Positions 11,589 to 23,074 of a stretch of 64,000 nt of DNA are shown piece after piece. This stretch comes from Ursus arctos (lineage: Eukaryota > Chordata > Mammalia > Carnivora > Ursidae). The notes under the pieces were generated by a model. The model was not told where the DNA came from. It made no database searches and saw only the letters and a list, made by a program, of their open reading frames with translations. Position 1 is the first letter of the stretch. Every line of letters starts with the position of its first letter. The stretch lies in the NCBI RefSeq assembly GCF_023065955.2, contig NW_026622930.1:18329449-18393448 (forward strand). Reading direction: 5' to 3'. Made by a program: the position numbers and the translations under genes.

Positions 11589-12029
11589 AATTCTCCATGG
11601 AAAAAATTTTTTTTCCATAATATCCAAATGCCCATCCTACCTACTAGATATCAATGATTCATATTCAATTTCCCTCAATCCTGAAATTTTCTTCCTTTAT
11701 TTCCTTTCGTGTGTAGTCCTTGATCACTTACTAACCATGACTCTTAAAATATGGTCTGAATTGTCTAGATGACCTCAACAAATTAAAAAAAAAAAAAAGC
11801 CCACCTGTCCTCTGATAACCATCAATTTGTTAAGAGTCTGTTTCTTGGTTTGCTTCTCTCTTTTTACCCCATGGTCATTTGTTTTGTTTCTTAAATTCCA
11901 CAGATGGGTGAAATCACATGCTATTTGTTTTTCTCTGACTGACTTATTTCACTTAGCATAATACTCTCTCTCTCTCCCCAAGTTGTTGCAAATGGCAAGA
12001 TTTCATTCCTTTCTATGGCTAATATTCTA

Positions 12030-12101
12030 TTATATATATGTAATATAATATAATATAATATAATATAATATAATATATATTCCATTTATATATATATGTA
12101 A
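12030..12101 (+). repeat. (TATAA)n / (TA)n array inside the L1
   Basis: About eight TATAA units flanked by TA dinucleotides. It sits at the point of the L1 3' region that normally carries a short TATATA stretch between the antisense blocks gccatagaaagg and acatctcctttaccc, so it probably grew from that internal seed. Confidence 0.85.
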
Positions 12102-12387
12102 TATAATACATACCTCACATCTCCTTTACCCATCCATCATTCAACAGACACTTGGGCTATTTCTTCTTGGCTATTATAGATAATGCTGTTATAAAGATCG
12201 GGGAGCAGGTATCCCTGTGAATTTGTATTTTGTATCCTTTGGGTAAATACCTAGTAGTGCAATTGCTCAATTATAGGATAGTTCTATTTTTAACTTTTTG
12301 AGGAAACTCCATACTGTTTTCCAGAGTGGCTGGACTAGTTTGCATTCCCACCAGCAGTGCAAAAGTGTTCCCCTTTCTCCAACATCC

Positions 12388-12591
12388 TCACCAACACCTG
12401 TTGTTTCTTGTGTTGTTGATTTTAGCCATTCTGACAGGTGCGAGGTGATATCTCATTGTAGTTTTGATTTGCATTTCCTTGTTGCTGAGTGATGTTGAGC
12501 ATCTTCTCATGTGTCCGTTAGCCATCTGGATGTCTTCTTTGGAAAAATGTCTATTCATGTCTTCTGACCATTTTTTGATTGGATTAATCAT
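12388..12591 (-). pseudogene. L1 ORF2 C-terminal remnant
   Basis: A 67-codon minus-strand frame contains the block [11 protein letters not shown], then [17 protein letters not shown] and NNRCW. This is the conserved C-terminal region of LINE-1 ORF2p, just past the reverse transcriptase and cysteine-rich regions in a protein normally near 1,275 residues. Only this scrap is open. It lies in the inverted part of the twin-primed element, is cut off from any ORF2 start and ends at a stop. It is dead by structure and is useful only as family evidence. Confidence 0.85.
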
Positions 12592-12869
12592 TTTTTGGGG
12601 TGTTGAGTTTTATAAGTTATTTATAAATTTTGAATACTAACCTTTTATTAGATACGTTATTTGCAAATATCTTCTCCCATTCTGTAGGTTACCTTCTAGT
12701 TTGGTTGATTGCTTCTTTTGATGGGTTAAAAAGGTGATGGGGATTAAGGAGTGCACTTGTGATGAGCATGAGTATTGTATGTAAGTGTTGAATCACTAGA
12801 GTCATCTGAAACTAATATTACACTGTATGTTAACTAATTGGAATTTAAATAAGAACTTAAAAAATTAGT

Positions 12870-14074
12870 TGTCTTATTGGGGGTTTGTAATATAATTATA
12901 CCTTTAAAAATTCAATTTAACTTAATAACCTAGGTTGTTAATAATTGTAGAAATACTGGCAGGCCTTGTTATCATAGAATTTTTTAAATCCTCCTATTTA
13001 AAGTTGATGAAGTTTTTCAGACTTAGCATGTTCAAGTTTGTATAAATATAAATTAATCTTCCACAGGTCCCTGTCATGGTGAGACTCTATGCACAATTTC
13101 ACTGTGAAATGACAAGGGGGAACTTTGAGGCAGTCAAAACCTGAAATTTTGGGAAAACCTTGGTTCATCATTCCTATTTCTCAAAGATTGAACCTAAATC
13201 ACCTTGAGTGATTTTTTACTGAGTTTCTATTCTCTCAATCACTGAGCTGTGTGTTTGGGTATCAGAGGATGTATCTCAAGATTTTGACTTCAGAGCATGA
13301 GGAAAGATACTTTTTAGATCTTATGAGAAAATGAAATAAAAAATAAAGACATTTGATATGTGTTTAAAAGTAATTTATTAGTAGCTCCCTGAATTATGAA
13401 ATTAAAACTTACAAGTTACCTAGAGTAATAAAGTCTCTAATCATTCACTATTTTTGAAATCCAGCCACCTCAAAATTTTTATAAGCAGATAGAATCCCCC
13501 CACTTTTTGGAAGGACCATTTGGTATCAGTAAATAATTCATATTGTTTTGGATTGGTCCTCATAGTCAATTGCTAATATTCACTTTATTTTTATAAAGTG
13601 TACATGATAAGGAGTTGTGATATCACACACACCTGGTCTCCTTACCCCGACCATCACTATGGATGAGTTACAAAAAAACAAGAGAATCAGACTCTGGGGT
13701 CTTTCACTCAAACCAAGTACTCCTGAGGAAAAAAATGGTTGACAGCCAGTCTGCCAGAGTAATGAAATTGATTTTGTTTGGTATTGCTGACAATGCCTTG
13801 ATTTATTATCGCTTTTTAACATGATTAGCAATTTATCAATTGTACTAAATGTGTAGATTTTAAGAATAACTAATAGTTAAAATTTGAAACTTACTGGCAG
13901 AGAAACTGTGGGAGTATATTTGCATCAAATGAATCATAACAGAGTTTAATATTTTTAAGCTAATTTACATATATCCTTCGCTGTTATTGTATGAATACAA
14001 GGAGCCCTTAAATATTTTTTTCTCAAAGCCATGTCTCATTTACCGTTTGAGTCTGGTGTTATTTTTAGTGTCTG
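12870..14074. other. Unique sequence, no gene seen
   Basis: AT-rich with no recognised repeat. The longest open frame (83 codons, minus, 13580-13831) has no domain features. Confidence 0.45.
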
Positions 14075-14310
14075 AATGGACATGTCGTTTGGAGTCAAGG
14101 ATCCTAGATATAATTCTAGTTCTGGAGCTTTCAAGCTCCTGACTATGGAAGCATTATTTAACTATTCTGAAAGTCAGATCTTTCATTTTTTTAAAATGAG
14201 GATTCTAATAGTACTTGTCCCATTATTCTTTGTAAAGATTAAATAGTATGCTGGGAGAGTGCCCTTTAAGAAAATAGTTAAAAGTCAACAAATATATATT
14301 GTTATTATCA
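14075..14310 (+). repeat. MIR SINE (sense)
   Basis: Resembles the full MIR layout: gtttggagtcaaggatcc, then ttctagttctggagctttc, a tttaactattctgaaagtcag region, aaaatgaggattctaatagtac, gtaaagattaaatag, and ctttaagaaaatagt before the tail near tattgttattatc. Confidence 0.7.
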
Positions 14311-14337
14311 AATTGTTTCTTGTTTTTATTTGTTTGC

Positions 14338-14356
14338 TTTTTTTTTTTTTTTTTTT
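14338..14356 (+). repeat. Poly-T tract
   Basis: Run of 19 T without an adjacent recognisable SINE head, so it is either a simple tract or the tail of an unrecognised antisense retrotransposon. Confidence 0.8.
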
Positions 14357-14503
14357 GGTTCTCTACTTTTTCTTGGGAGTCTAGGTATAATCTTTAAGAT
14401 GTTTCAAATGTGAAAATAGTTAGAGTCTTTGTGAGATATTAAGTTGTGAGCCAAGACTACATACAGTCCCATAACTCAGCTACCAGGCTAAGAACCAAGG
14501 CTA

Positions 14504-14851
14504 TGCTATGGACTGAAATTTGTATTCCCCCAAATTCATGTGTTGAAACTCTAGCTCCCAACGTGATGGTTTTTGGAGGTGGACCTTTGGGAGGTAATTA
14601 AGTGGGTGAAGCTTTCATGAATGGATTAATGTTCTTATAAAAAGGGACTGGTGAAGTGTAAAGATGAAGCACAGACCAAGCAAGAAGGTGTCTGTCAACA
14701 AACCAGGGAAAGGACTCATTAGGAAGCAAATCACCTAACACTTTGATTTTGGAATTCCCAGGCTTCAGAACCATGAGAAAAAAAAAATTCTATTATTTAT
14801 ACCACCCAATCTATGTTATTTTTCTTGTAGTAGGCCAGATTGACTAAGACA
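14504..14851 (+). repeat. MaLR-type LTR, sense
   Basis: Begins tgctatggactgaaatttg and has ccccaaattcatgtgttgaaac, ggacctttgggaggtaatta, gaatggattaatgttcttat, ggcttcagaaccatgagaaa, and cacccaatctatgttat, ending gattgactaagacaa. The TG start and the tgactaagaca end fit a solo LTR of about 350 bases. It is the sense counterpart of 9113-9465. Confidence 0.7.
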
Positions 14852-14861
14852 AGCTGCTCAT

Positions 14862-15365
14862 AGCAACTTGACCCTGCCCTTTGCTCCTGAAAATTTGCCA
14901 AAAAATTAAGACTTTTGCAAAATCTTTCTCAGAACAATTTCATTGGTTGCTTTAAGAACTTCGGAAAATGAATTTACCTGAATAATATAATACTCAACTA
15001 ACCTCCTTTTCAAGACAATATATTATTCATCCAGGTAAATAGTCCCTTTCCAAGACCAAAAATGGCTCAAGTAGGTAAATGCTTATTTATGAGATCACTT
15101 TTCAACATTCACTTCACTGTGTCCATTAGTTTTAAACTCATGTCAAGATGTTGACCAATCCCTACCAGACCTCTACATTGGAAAACCCACCTTAAACCAC
15201 TAGAACACAGACTCTAAAAGCCTATAAATATTTATCCCTTGTCTCTTCCGTTATGAGACACTTCTAAGTCGCCCTCAATTGGTGCTTTTCTTTACTTTAT
15301 TGAGTAATAATTTCAGCCCTTCTCGATTCAGACCTGCTTGATCAATTGGTTATAATAGTGGCCTT
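14862..15365 (+). repeat. Possible second LTR (ERV-like), family unassigned
   Basis: Follows the MaLR LTR directly. tgttgaccaatccctaccag near 15150, a TATA-like cctataaatattta near 15221, a GAGACACTTCT motif, and ttgagtaataatttcagccc near 15300 are arranged like the U3 promoter, start site and polyadenylation region of a retroviral LTR. No primer-binding site or internal region follows. It could also be unique DNA that merely looks this way. Confidence 0.35.
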
Positions 15366-15369
15366 TACA

Positions 15370-16335
15370 GGAGTTGATGGTGGACATAGGTCAATCAGTT
15401 GCAACTCTGATGTACAAATGAAGGAAACCCTGTTTGTAACCTGGATTCCATCTCTGAAGTAGGTTTGCTTTCATCTGTTCTTTTTGCACTATCTTCTAAT
15501 GGGAACTATTGTTTTGTATATGTGTTGATGGATGGAGATAATTTCACTCTTTATAGCTGCTAAGTGCTTATAATATCAGATGCTCTCTAATGGATCTTAA
15601 CGTTTTCACAGAAAGGAATGGAAAAGTTCCAAACTAAGATGGAAATTGTGAAGAGAAAAAGACTGAGAACCTTTCTGCCATTTCTTGGGCATTGTGCCCT
15701 ATTTAAGAGAGTAATGTGGACACCCCTAACCCCATTCCCCCAGGAAAATTGTGGTTCAGAAACTATTCTTTTGACCTTTTATGCTTCTAAGCAATGTTGG
15801 TTTCATATAAGTGGTTCCTTTGAAAATATCTTTTAAAAATAGATTATTTTCTCTGTATCTTGAAACTTTTTATATTTATATGGGGGAAGAGGCAGTTTCC
15901 CACTCTATGTTTCATCATGGTTTTGGCAGAAAACAATGAGATGACTATAAGTCTTTCATATTTGAGTCAGATAGTCTTAAAATAATTTGAAATATTTTGC
16001 TTAATGATATTGTCTTATCATAAAAAGTGATAGTGTTATATTTTTTAATATGGAATATATTCAGTGATTCTCTGGGGGAATTCACTGAAACATTCCCAAG
16101 TTAAATCCATTTATTTTCCTTTAATAGCTATTTTAGCCTTTTAAATGGATTCAGTGTCAGTAAGGACAATATTTTTCAAAATTAGTTCATATTTTCCTCT
16201 CTTTCTTATATCATTTTTTTAGGTTGACTGATGTTGAATCTATATGATCTCAGATATTGCAAAGCAAGTACATTTGTGATTCAATTATATGATGTAATAT
16301 TTAAGGTTAAACCTTCTGAAACCAAACCAATTCAC
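15370..16335. other. Unique sequence, no gene seen
   Basis: AT-rich. The 72-codon open frame at 15618-15836 has no domain. No repeat recognised. Confidence 0.45.
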
Positions 16336-16339
16336 ATTT

Positions 16340-16556
16340 GAATTCTAATTCTACCTTTCTCTTGTTGGGAAACTTTGGGATAATTTCCTAAACTTTGTAA
16401 ATGTAAGTGTCCTCCTCTAGAAAATGAGAAGGATAGCATCTAATTTATAGGGTTGTTGGGTGCATTCAAATGAAACTAGATTGCTATACCACAGTTAGTA
16501 CAGTGGCTGGCACAAGACAAGTGATCAATAAATGTCAACTATTATTATCATTATCT
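16340..16556 (+). repeat. MIR SINE (sense)
   Basis: ctaattctacctttctc, gggaaactttgggataatttcc, a tcctcctctagaaaatgagaagg block, tagggttgttgggtg, then cagtggctggcacaagacaagtgatcaataaatg and (attatt)n. The order and spacing are those of MIR. Confidence 0.85.
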
Positions 16557-16559
16557 TTT

Positions 16560-17342
16560 CTCTAAACCTATAAAACCTTTTATACATCTATAAATACCAT
16601 TGGTTTTTTCAAGGAAAATATTAAACTACAGTTGAGGATAAACTAGAATGGCCTCTTCCACATTTCTAGATAAGCTAGATAGTAGAGAGAGCCAGAATTG
16701 AGATATATGTCCCTGTTGACGACCCTGACACATATGAGAACATTTGATCAAGATAGCAAAGCATTCCTGGGAAGACTATGACTGGGGTCACATTTTATGG
16801 TGAGGGAGTTGGAAGTCCCAGGGCTTGGAGCAGAGCCTTCACTCATGAGCAGAGATAGTGTTTATTCTCCTTAAGTGAGGAAGCCTGATCTCAACTGAAG
16901 GAAAAATGCCAGGAGTTGTAGGAGTTGGCCTAAATATTTTTCCAAGTGGTTTATAGTTGCAAAGCCCCTAATTAGAAACTGTTCTTCTCTAGAGAAGAAA
17001 AATCTGATATGCTGCTACTTTGTCTTCAATGAGAGATATAAATCTAAAACTTTTGGAACTTCACCAAGGGTGGAAGGAATGAAAGCCAAATCTTCATGAA
17101 GTCTGAGTTTTCAGGAAGTCGAGTAAGAAATGTCTGGCTTTGCTGCTTAACGTGTTCGTTTAGGCTCAGACAATGTCCAGCTCTAGGTGATTTAAAACAA
17201 AACACAACAAAACAACAACAACAACAACAAAACCAAAAGCATGAGAAGGTCCTGCAGCTTGAAACATCTTTCATAATGGTTTAATGAAAGTAAAAGTGTT
17301 TGAATTTGCTCCTAAGAGGAAGTTTGTGAGATTAAATGTTAC

Positions 17343-17345
<3 letters not shown>
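16560..17345. other. Unique sequence with an AACAAC patch
   Basis: No gene recognised. Contains acaacaaaacaacaacaaca at 17203-17229. Two open frames on opposite strands near 17044-17284 overlap this repeat and are not credible as coding. Confidence 0.45.

Positions 17346-17347
<2 letters not shown>

Positions 17348-17394
<47 letters not shown>
17348..17394 (+). repeat. (GT)n microsatellite, about 23 units
   Basis: Uninterrupted GT dinucleotides. The open frame across it encodes only a Cys-Val run. Confidence 0.97.
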
Positions 17395-17395
<1 letters not shown>

Positions 17396-17399
17396 GTTA

Positions 17400-19070
17400 T
17401 GCTGTGAGAATAACATCCAAGCTATGTTCTTTTATGGAGCTGCTAAATTTCATTTATTTCCTTCAGATTCTTAATCCTCTTCCAGAAAGACTAGAGGATA
17501 AATGGGTACTTTGGAATTTTTTTGAGAGGTTTTTAAAATGGGAATTAATTTGGAAAAAAAAAAAAAATCTCCAGCTATAGTCCAAGAGAGATTATATGAG
17601 TTTTTGGCTCTTTGAAAAAGGTTTAATCCCTTTACATAAAATACATTCCAAGCCCACTTTGGACATTCCCATTTACTCTATTACAAAGGTTGTATGAAGG
17701 ATCAGCACTTGAACTCAAGAAATTCAGTAATAATTGAAAAGGGAAAAAAATTTAAATGATACAAAGTGCATAACATACTTTAATAAAACGACTCGGGACT
17801 GGGCATCACTCTATGCTTGAATCTATTTTAATTTAATCTTTGTGTTTCTGTTGCCTTGATGAACATGCATATATGCACACACATACAAGCGCATAATCTT
17901 TCAGGGAAAGAGAGAGGAAAAAGTAAAAAAGAACAAGAGAGGGGGAGAGAGAAAGAAAGGCAAAGAGAGAAATAAAGGAAGGAAAGAAGAAATAAGAAAA
18001 AAATTTACACTGCCGTTCAGTATCATACATTTTGATGAAAATGGAAACAGTACATAAATATGACCTGTTGACATTTTAAAACCACAAAAAAGATGCAAGT
18101 ATCATTATCACTTCTCAGTCACATGTTATAGAAAATCCTAATTATCATTTAGTTGGAGGATAAAAATGCTCAGTTCACTCCAGCGACAAAGGCAAACACT
18201 AAATTTTGAAACTGAAAAGCTAATTATGAAGGTAGGAATATGGAGTAGAGGTCACTGACTGGACAAGTATGGGAATAGGGAGAGCCAAGGGCACAACTGC
18301 CCTTTATGTGTTGGTGTCGCCAAGAAGGTGTCAACTAAGAAAGCAGCTTCGTTGGGTTTAACTCTTAGTGTTTTAGAAAAAGAAGAGAATGGCAGCCTAT
18401 TCTTCTCTAAGCACTGCACTTGATGATGGACTAAAAGATGATCTTTGAGAGTGTATAGCAGGGTACTCATTCCAAGTGCAAAAGAAACGTCACAGAGTGG
18501 TGTCGAATTCTGAACTGAAATTTTTAACAATAGGAAATCATACTAGGTCAAATTAATTGCCAAGTGTTTTGTTACAAAAATAAATGGCAAGGTAGAACAA
18601 AGCCAAGCTTTACAGATGTGTAAGATATGTGTAGTGAGACTCTTAATATAAGAAGAAAATTTAATTATTGTTCTCATGGATACAGAATGTGGGAAAAACA
18701 ATCTTTCTGAAGGATTTGCAGACAAGAGCGATAACCACCAAAAAATTTGACCAAGGAAGGATACCTTAGAGATACTTAGGTAAGTTTTAATTCATGTGGA
18801 TTAATGATCTAGAAAGGGGACAAACGTATATAAAATACTAAATAGCTAAAAATAAGGAATATTTACATGTATCAAAGTTGGTTAAAAAATAAACAAGTTA
18901 TGGAACAGTCAAGGAGCAACCATATAAATAAGTATAGCCACAAGAAGAAGAATCAGAAAGAAATTAACACACGTGGACACAGAAATACAAAGAGAAAGTC
19001 TTTCATTTCTTCACTGATCTTATCCTTTAAAAGAACTAAAAAATGGGTAAATTTTAAGGCTCAATGCCAG
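17400..19070. other. Unique sequence with a GA-rich patch
   Basis: Positions 17901-18001 are strongly purine-rich (gagagagaaagaaaggc and similar). The rest is unique AT-rich DNA. A 92-codon minus frame (18252-18530) has no recognised motif. Confidence 0.45.
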
Positions 19071-19074
19071 TTGT

Positions 19075-19235
19075 TTTTGAATTATGTTATTTTATTTAAT
19101 TTCTACACTACAGACCAAAGACATTGTTGTTCCCATGTACCTAGGTGGAAAAAGAAACACAAAATAATGAGCTCACTTGTCCATCATCATGCATTCACAC
19201 AGAACCCAGAATTAAATGAGCAGAGCCTTATGAAG
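19075..19235 (-). repeat. Probable MIR SINE (antisense)
   Basis: gttattttatttaatttctac, then gttcccatgtacctaggtgg, a degenerate gagctcacttgtccatcatc, and acacagaacccagaattaaatgagcagagcc, in the order of the reverse MIR (cccattttacagatgagg, acttgcccaaggtcac, gtggcagagcc). It is heavily diverged. The 127-codon open frame 18867-19250 runs through it and is therefore doubtful. Confidence 0.5.
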
Positions 19236-19407
19236 TCGGCTAACGTATGATGAACATTCTGGAAAGCATCTGGATTTTTCTCCATTTGGATTCCACGCCC
19301 CCACCCCCCGCTTATTAAAAGAACCAAATGGGAGATTATCCAATAAGAAAGAATCAAATGGACTGATTATACTAATACAGGGAATAAAGATAAGAAATAT
19401 AATAGGA

Positions 19408-19495
19408 TTTCTATTCCACTGACAAGAGCACTGAGGCCTTGAAAAGTTGTATGACCCATCCAAGGCCTCACTAGATATTAGCAGTGCTGCTATGA
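19408..19495 (-). repeat. Possible MIR fragment (antisense)
   Basis: gagcactgaggccttgaaaag, gacccatccaaggcctcactag, then tattagcagtgctgc. Matches the reverse MIR core around gaggcacagagaggttaag and aaggtcacacagctag. Confidence 0.5.
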
Positions 19496-19826
19496 CAAGA
19501 ACTTATTTTTCCTATATCTATTCCTTTTTAAACAGTAATAAATATTGTGTAAATTATCAAAAATACTTGCATTTCATAAGTTACATAAAAAATACCTATT
19601 ACATTTATTATATGCCTACTGTATACCCACTGTGGGAGCTGGAGTGGGTTGGGATATGTAAAGGACATTTAATAAAGGGCTCCTCATGCTAAAGACAATC
19701 ACTCCTTACTTGAAACAACAAGGCACAACAAAACAGTTTTGGGATGTGATAGATGTCTAGACTGTTTAGCACAGGCTTCATGAGCTCTTAGAGATGAGAA
19801 CATTTAAAGATTAAGTCATCTGAGGA

Positions 19827-20015
19827 GGAGTGCCTGGGTGGCTCAGTAGGTTAAGCATCTGCCTTCGGCCCAGGTCCTGATCCTGGGGTCCTGGGATAGA
19901 GCCCTGCATCGGGCTCCCCACTGAGCAGGGAGCCTGCTTGTCCCTCTCCTCCCTGCTTGTACCCTCTCTCCCTCTCTTTCTCTCTTTCTCAAATAAATAA
20001 ATAAAACCTTAAAAA
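19827..20015 (+). mobile_element. CAN-SINE (SINEC), sense
   Basis: Head gtgcctgggtggctcagtagg, then ggtcctgatcctggggtcctg, a B-box-like gggatagagccctg, ctccccactgagcagggagc, a CT-rich segment and aaataaataaataaaacc. The aaagattaagt duplication is visible at 19806-19816 and 20016-20026. About 12 bases between the left copy and the head are unassigned. Confidence 0.95.
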
Positions 20016-20292
20016 AAAGATTAAGTGAACTATAATTCGAACTTGAATTAAGATCTAAAGAGGTGAATGGACGAAGGAACAGGGATTGATGTATTTATGT
20101 TTTAGCGATGAGCCCTTGAGAATCCCATCCCCATGCCAGTAGACATGCCTTCAGTTAATCTTTTCTAAAGCAGAAGGAATGGATTCTGAGTCCTGCTCTT
20201 GCCTGGTGCTTCAGTATCATTAAGGGTTACCTGGTGTCTTGGGAAGGGCATGGATCCCAGTGTCAGATAAATTGAGTTTAGTCCATTCTTGG

Positions 20293-20348
20293 TTTTTTGT
20301 TTTTGTTTTTATTTTTAGATTTTTAAAAAAGATTTATTTTATTAAGTT

Positions 20349-20380
<32 letters not shown>

Positions 20381-20540
20381 CACATGAATGGGAGGAGCAG
20401 AGGGAGAGGGAGAGAGAATCCCAAGCAGACCCTGCACTGAGCATGGACCCTAAGTGTGGCTTGATCCCAGGACCCTGAAATCAAGACCTGAACCAAAAAC
20501 CAAGTCACACAGTTAACCAACTGTGCCACCCAGGCGCCCG
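20293..20540 (-). mobile_element. CAN-SINE (SINEC), antisense
   Basis: T-rich/A-rich tail, aagatttattttattaag, (GA)n, then accctaagtgtggcttgatcc, aatcaagacctgaacc, gttaaccaactgtgccaccc and aggcgccc. A perfect target-site duplication tagtccattctt lies at 20279-20290 and 20541-20552, so the insertion is intact. Confidence 0.97.
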
Positions 20541-20554
20541 TAGTCCATTCTTGA

Positions 20555-21776
20555 CTCATGAGCTCCGGGAGCAGCTAGGTTACAATGTCTCACTGTTTTT
20601 CCATTTGCAAAATTGTGACATTGCCTTGCTAGTAATCTGCAGGATCACTATGCGTGTCACATAGTAGGTTGCTCTTCCATGGGAGACAGAATGACAATGT
20701 GCAATGTGCTGCGAAATTTGGGAATGACCCTCAGAATATCTAGCAGACTCTGATTTTGTGCCAAACATAAAATCGAATCTTCAGTCTAGGACTTCCTTTG
20801 ACTTTCTAATTTTACTAACTTTACCACCCCCCCAAGACTCACTTTGAGGAGTTAAAACACACCATATTATCATTACCTGTTAAGAGAAGGAACTTAGAGA
20901 CCTAAAAAAATTCATGAAAATTGTGTTACATGAAATACGACTGTGGATCACTTCTATGAGATATTTAAAGCAACTTGGACTTTCTCTAGAACAAATTCTT
21001 TAAGTGGTGACTCTGTTAGAATTTATCAGTAGTCTTCACATAGTCAAAACACAGGAAAGACCATGGAGGAGAATGGTTGGGATGTAAGGATACAAAGAAA
21101 TGGTCTAGAGTCTTTTCACTTCGTCCAGTCTTTCTCTTCTCTGAGATGGCTTGTTGATTACTTTTGTCCAAGCCTGTTTATTTCTTAAGGGCCAAGAGCT
21201 CAATGGAACTGAAGTAAGCTTGTAAGTGTAAACCTAATCTTTTGCAGGAACCACAACAAAAGGATATGTCTTTAGAAATTTAGAGATCTATGTGTCTGGC
21301 TCTTTCCGGACGTCATTTATTTTGTTGAGGGAAGTGTTGGTGGGGAAAATGTCAGTTTACACCAAACTGGCCTAAGAAGGCAGTCAAATGACATGTTACA
21401 TGTTAAGAGGCATCCTACGCTTGAATATTCATATAATCCAGATGGTGATGACATGAACTGAGGGACCATTAAGCAGCAAGAAGTTCTCTGACTGTAACTG
21501 TTCTTTATGATTCTGTGTGTGCAGAACTATTTAAATAAATCCCAATATCAAAACTGAAACCAATAACATAGCCTCTTTTAAAAATTTTAAACTGTGTCTG
21601 ATTACTAATTTGTCCAAATTTTCAAAAGGTTATTATTTTTTGTTTTCTCTCCTATGCAGATATAATCTCGAGACCATATTATTCTGAAATACATGCACAG
21701 CTGTACCCTTGCAATATGTACTGATATATCACATACCTACAGATAGTGGCTGTTTGTCTATACATATGAGCATGTG

Positions 21777-21807
<31 letters not shown>

Positions 21808-22840
21808 ATGGCATCAAGTTATCATTATCACGCCATTTAGACCAATATCTGAAATGGAAATAATATCACGTCATTGCCTTATTCTGAATTTCTTTAGAGA
21901 TTGCTATTAGGCCTTCCAGTAAATGTGTATGCCAGACCAAAACAGAGACATGCAAAGCCAGCTATGACTTATTTCCAGTAAAAGAAATCTTACCTTTTAA
22001 TTTCTCCAAATCACTAAGTACAACGCTCAGTGATACCGGACTAAGAATTTAGTGGAGTTGCCCAACAAGCAGTGACCCACACATGTTTTGAATTTCACAG
22101 ATAAACAATTCAAAGTTTATCAGTGTACTTTCAACGTTTAACTTACAACCTCTGCCATATTCTTGTTTTCCTAACACGGCAGGACTTTCCCAAGGAAGGG
22201 CATATTTCTCTTCCTGTTCTATTGTGAGGCTAGTCAAACGATCAACACGAAATTCAGAATGAGGTTTTAGTAACTTAAACAATTTGTGCCATTATTTAAG
22301 ATACACAGTAGGACTATGTGGATTTAACATTCTAAGAAAAAACACATATACTAAAATAATATTTAAGATCTCTCTGTACAACTGGCTGCTCTGTTCTCCT
22401 AAAATACCAGATACATTTGGTTATGCCCCGTAATATCACTGTGTAGAGAAAGATGCATCACACATCACATTGTAGGAAGTTGACAATATTGAATATCATT
22501 TTTGATGATACAAACAAGAGCCCCTGATCTCTGAGAGTTAAAAATTGTGATTTCAAAACCACTGTACTAATGGTTTTCTTATTGATTCTGGCCGAGTTAA
22601 ACAATGATTTTTTTTCACATATACCTTTCAAAAACCAAAATGCTTAAACCGTGGAAAACTCCTCTATTTCTATCATTAGTGTTTGTTTTCAGCTATGTGT
22701 GCGTGACTCTCAAATAGTTAAATTTGGTCACCCTACTCCAAGCTCACACAGAGCTCGGCTTCAGAGAGGAAAATCTAGCCTAACTGTTAGCATAAGTATT
22801 CGCTTTTCATCAGTATGTATGCTTCCAGGGGGACGGTAGC
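20555..22840. other. Unique sequence with a CA microsatellite
   Basis: No exon or known repeat other than the CA array at 21777-21805. Several open frames of 62-77 codons lack domain features. Confidence 0.45.
21777..21805 (+). repeat. (CA)n microsatellite, about 14 units
   Basis: Pure CA dinucleotides between gcatgtg and ctcatggc. Confidence 0.95.
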
Positions 22841-23070
22841 ATGCCAGCAAGAATACTGTCTTTGGCACTGGAAAAGACTGCATTTAAATTCTTAGACGAT
22901 TCAGTAATGATGCAAACAATTTGTGACTCAGTTTCCTTATTCTCAAGATGAGGGTAATAACATACATTTCCTTGTTAAAAATATTAAATGTGATAAAACA
23001 TGTGGACCATCTAGCGGCAACAGAGAGCTTCGAGACTTAGTAATTGGTACCAATCATAACCTGTCTTCCT
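22841..23070 (+). repeat. MIR SINE (sense)
   Basis: atactgtctttggcactgg, agactgcatttaaattctt, a gtgactcagtttccttattc block, agatgagggtaataacatac and attaaatgtgataaaacatg, in MIR order. The tail is degenerate. Confidence 0.75.
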
Positions 23071-23074
23071 CACT

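Larger units (their letters stand above)
11797..12866 (+). mobile_element. Carnivore L1 with 5' inversion (twin-priming structure)
   Basis: Two L1 segments in opposite orientation abut at about 12720. Positions 11797-12720 are antisense L1, running from the 3' UTR (gcccacctg at the left) back into the ORF2 C-terminus (cttctcccattctgtaggtt at the right). Positions 12720-12866 are sense L1 3' end: gatgggttaaaaaggtgatggg, ggattaaggagtgcacttgtgatg, cactgtatgttaac, then aacttaaaaaa. The sense part resumes at nearly the same L1 position where the antisense part starts, the signature of twin priming. No convincing target-site duplication was found, and the A-run at 11783-11796 left of the inverted part is unexplained. 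Confidence 0.85.

Noticed and set aside
17284..17580. 98-codon plus frame
   Set aside because: Held open by 23 GT units (Cys-Val run) and flanked by non-conserved sequence.
18867..19250. 127-codon plus frame
   Set aside because: Its second half overlaps a probable antisense MIR, and the first half is Lys/Asn-rich AT-driven sequence.
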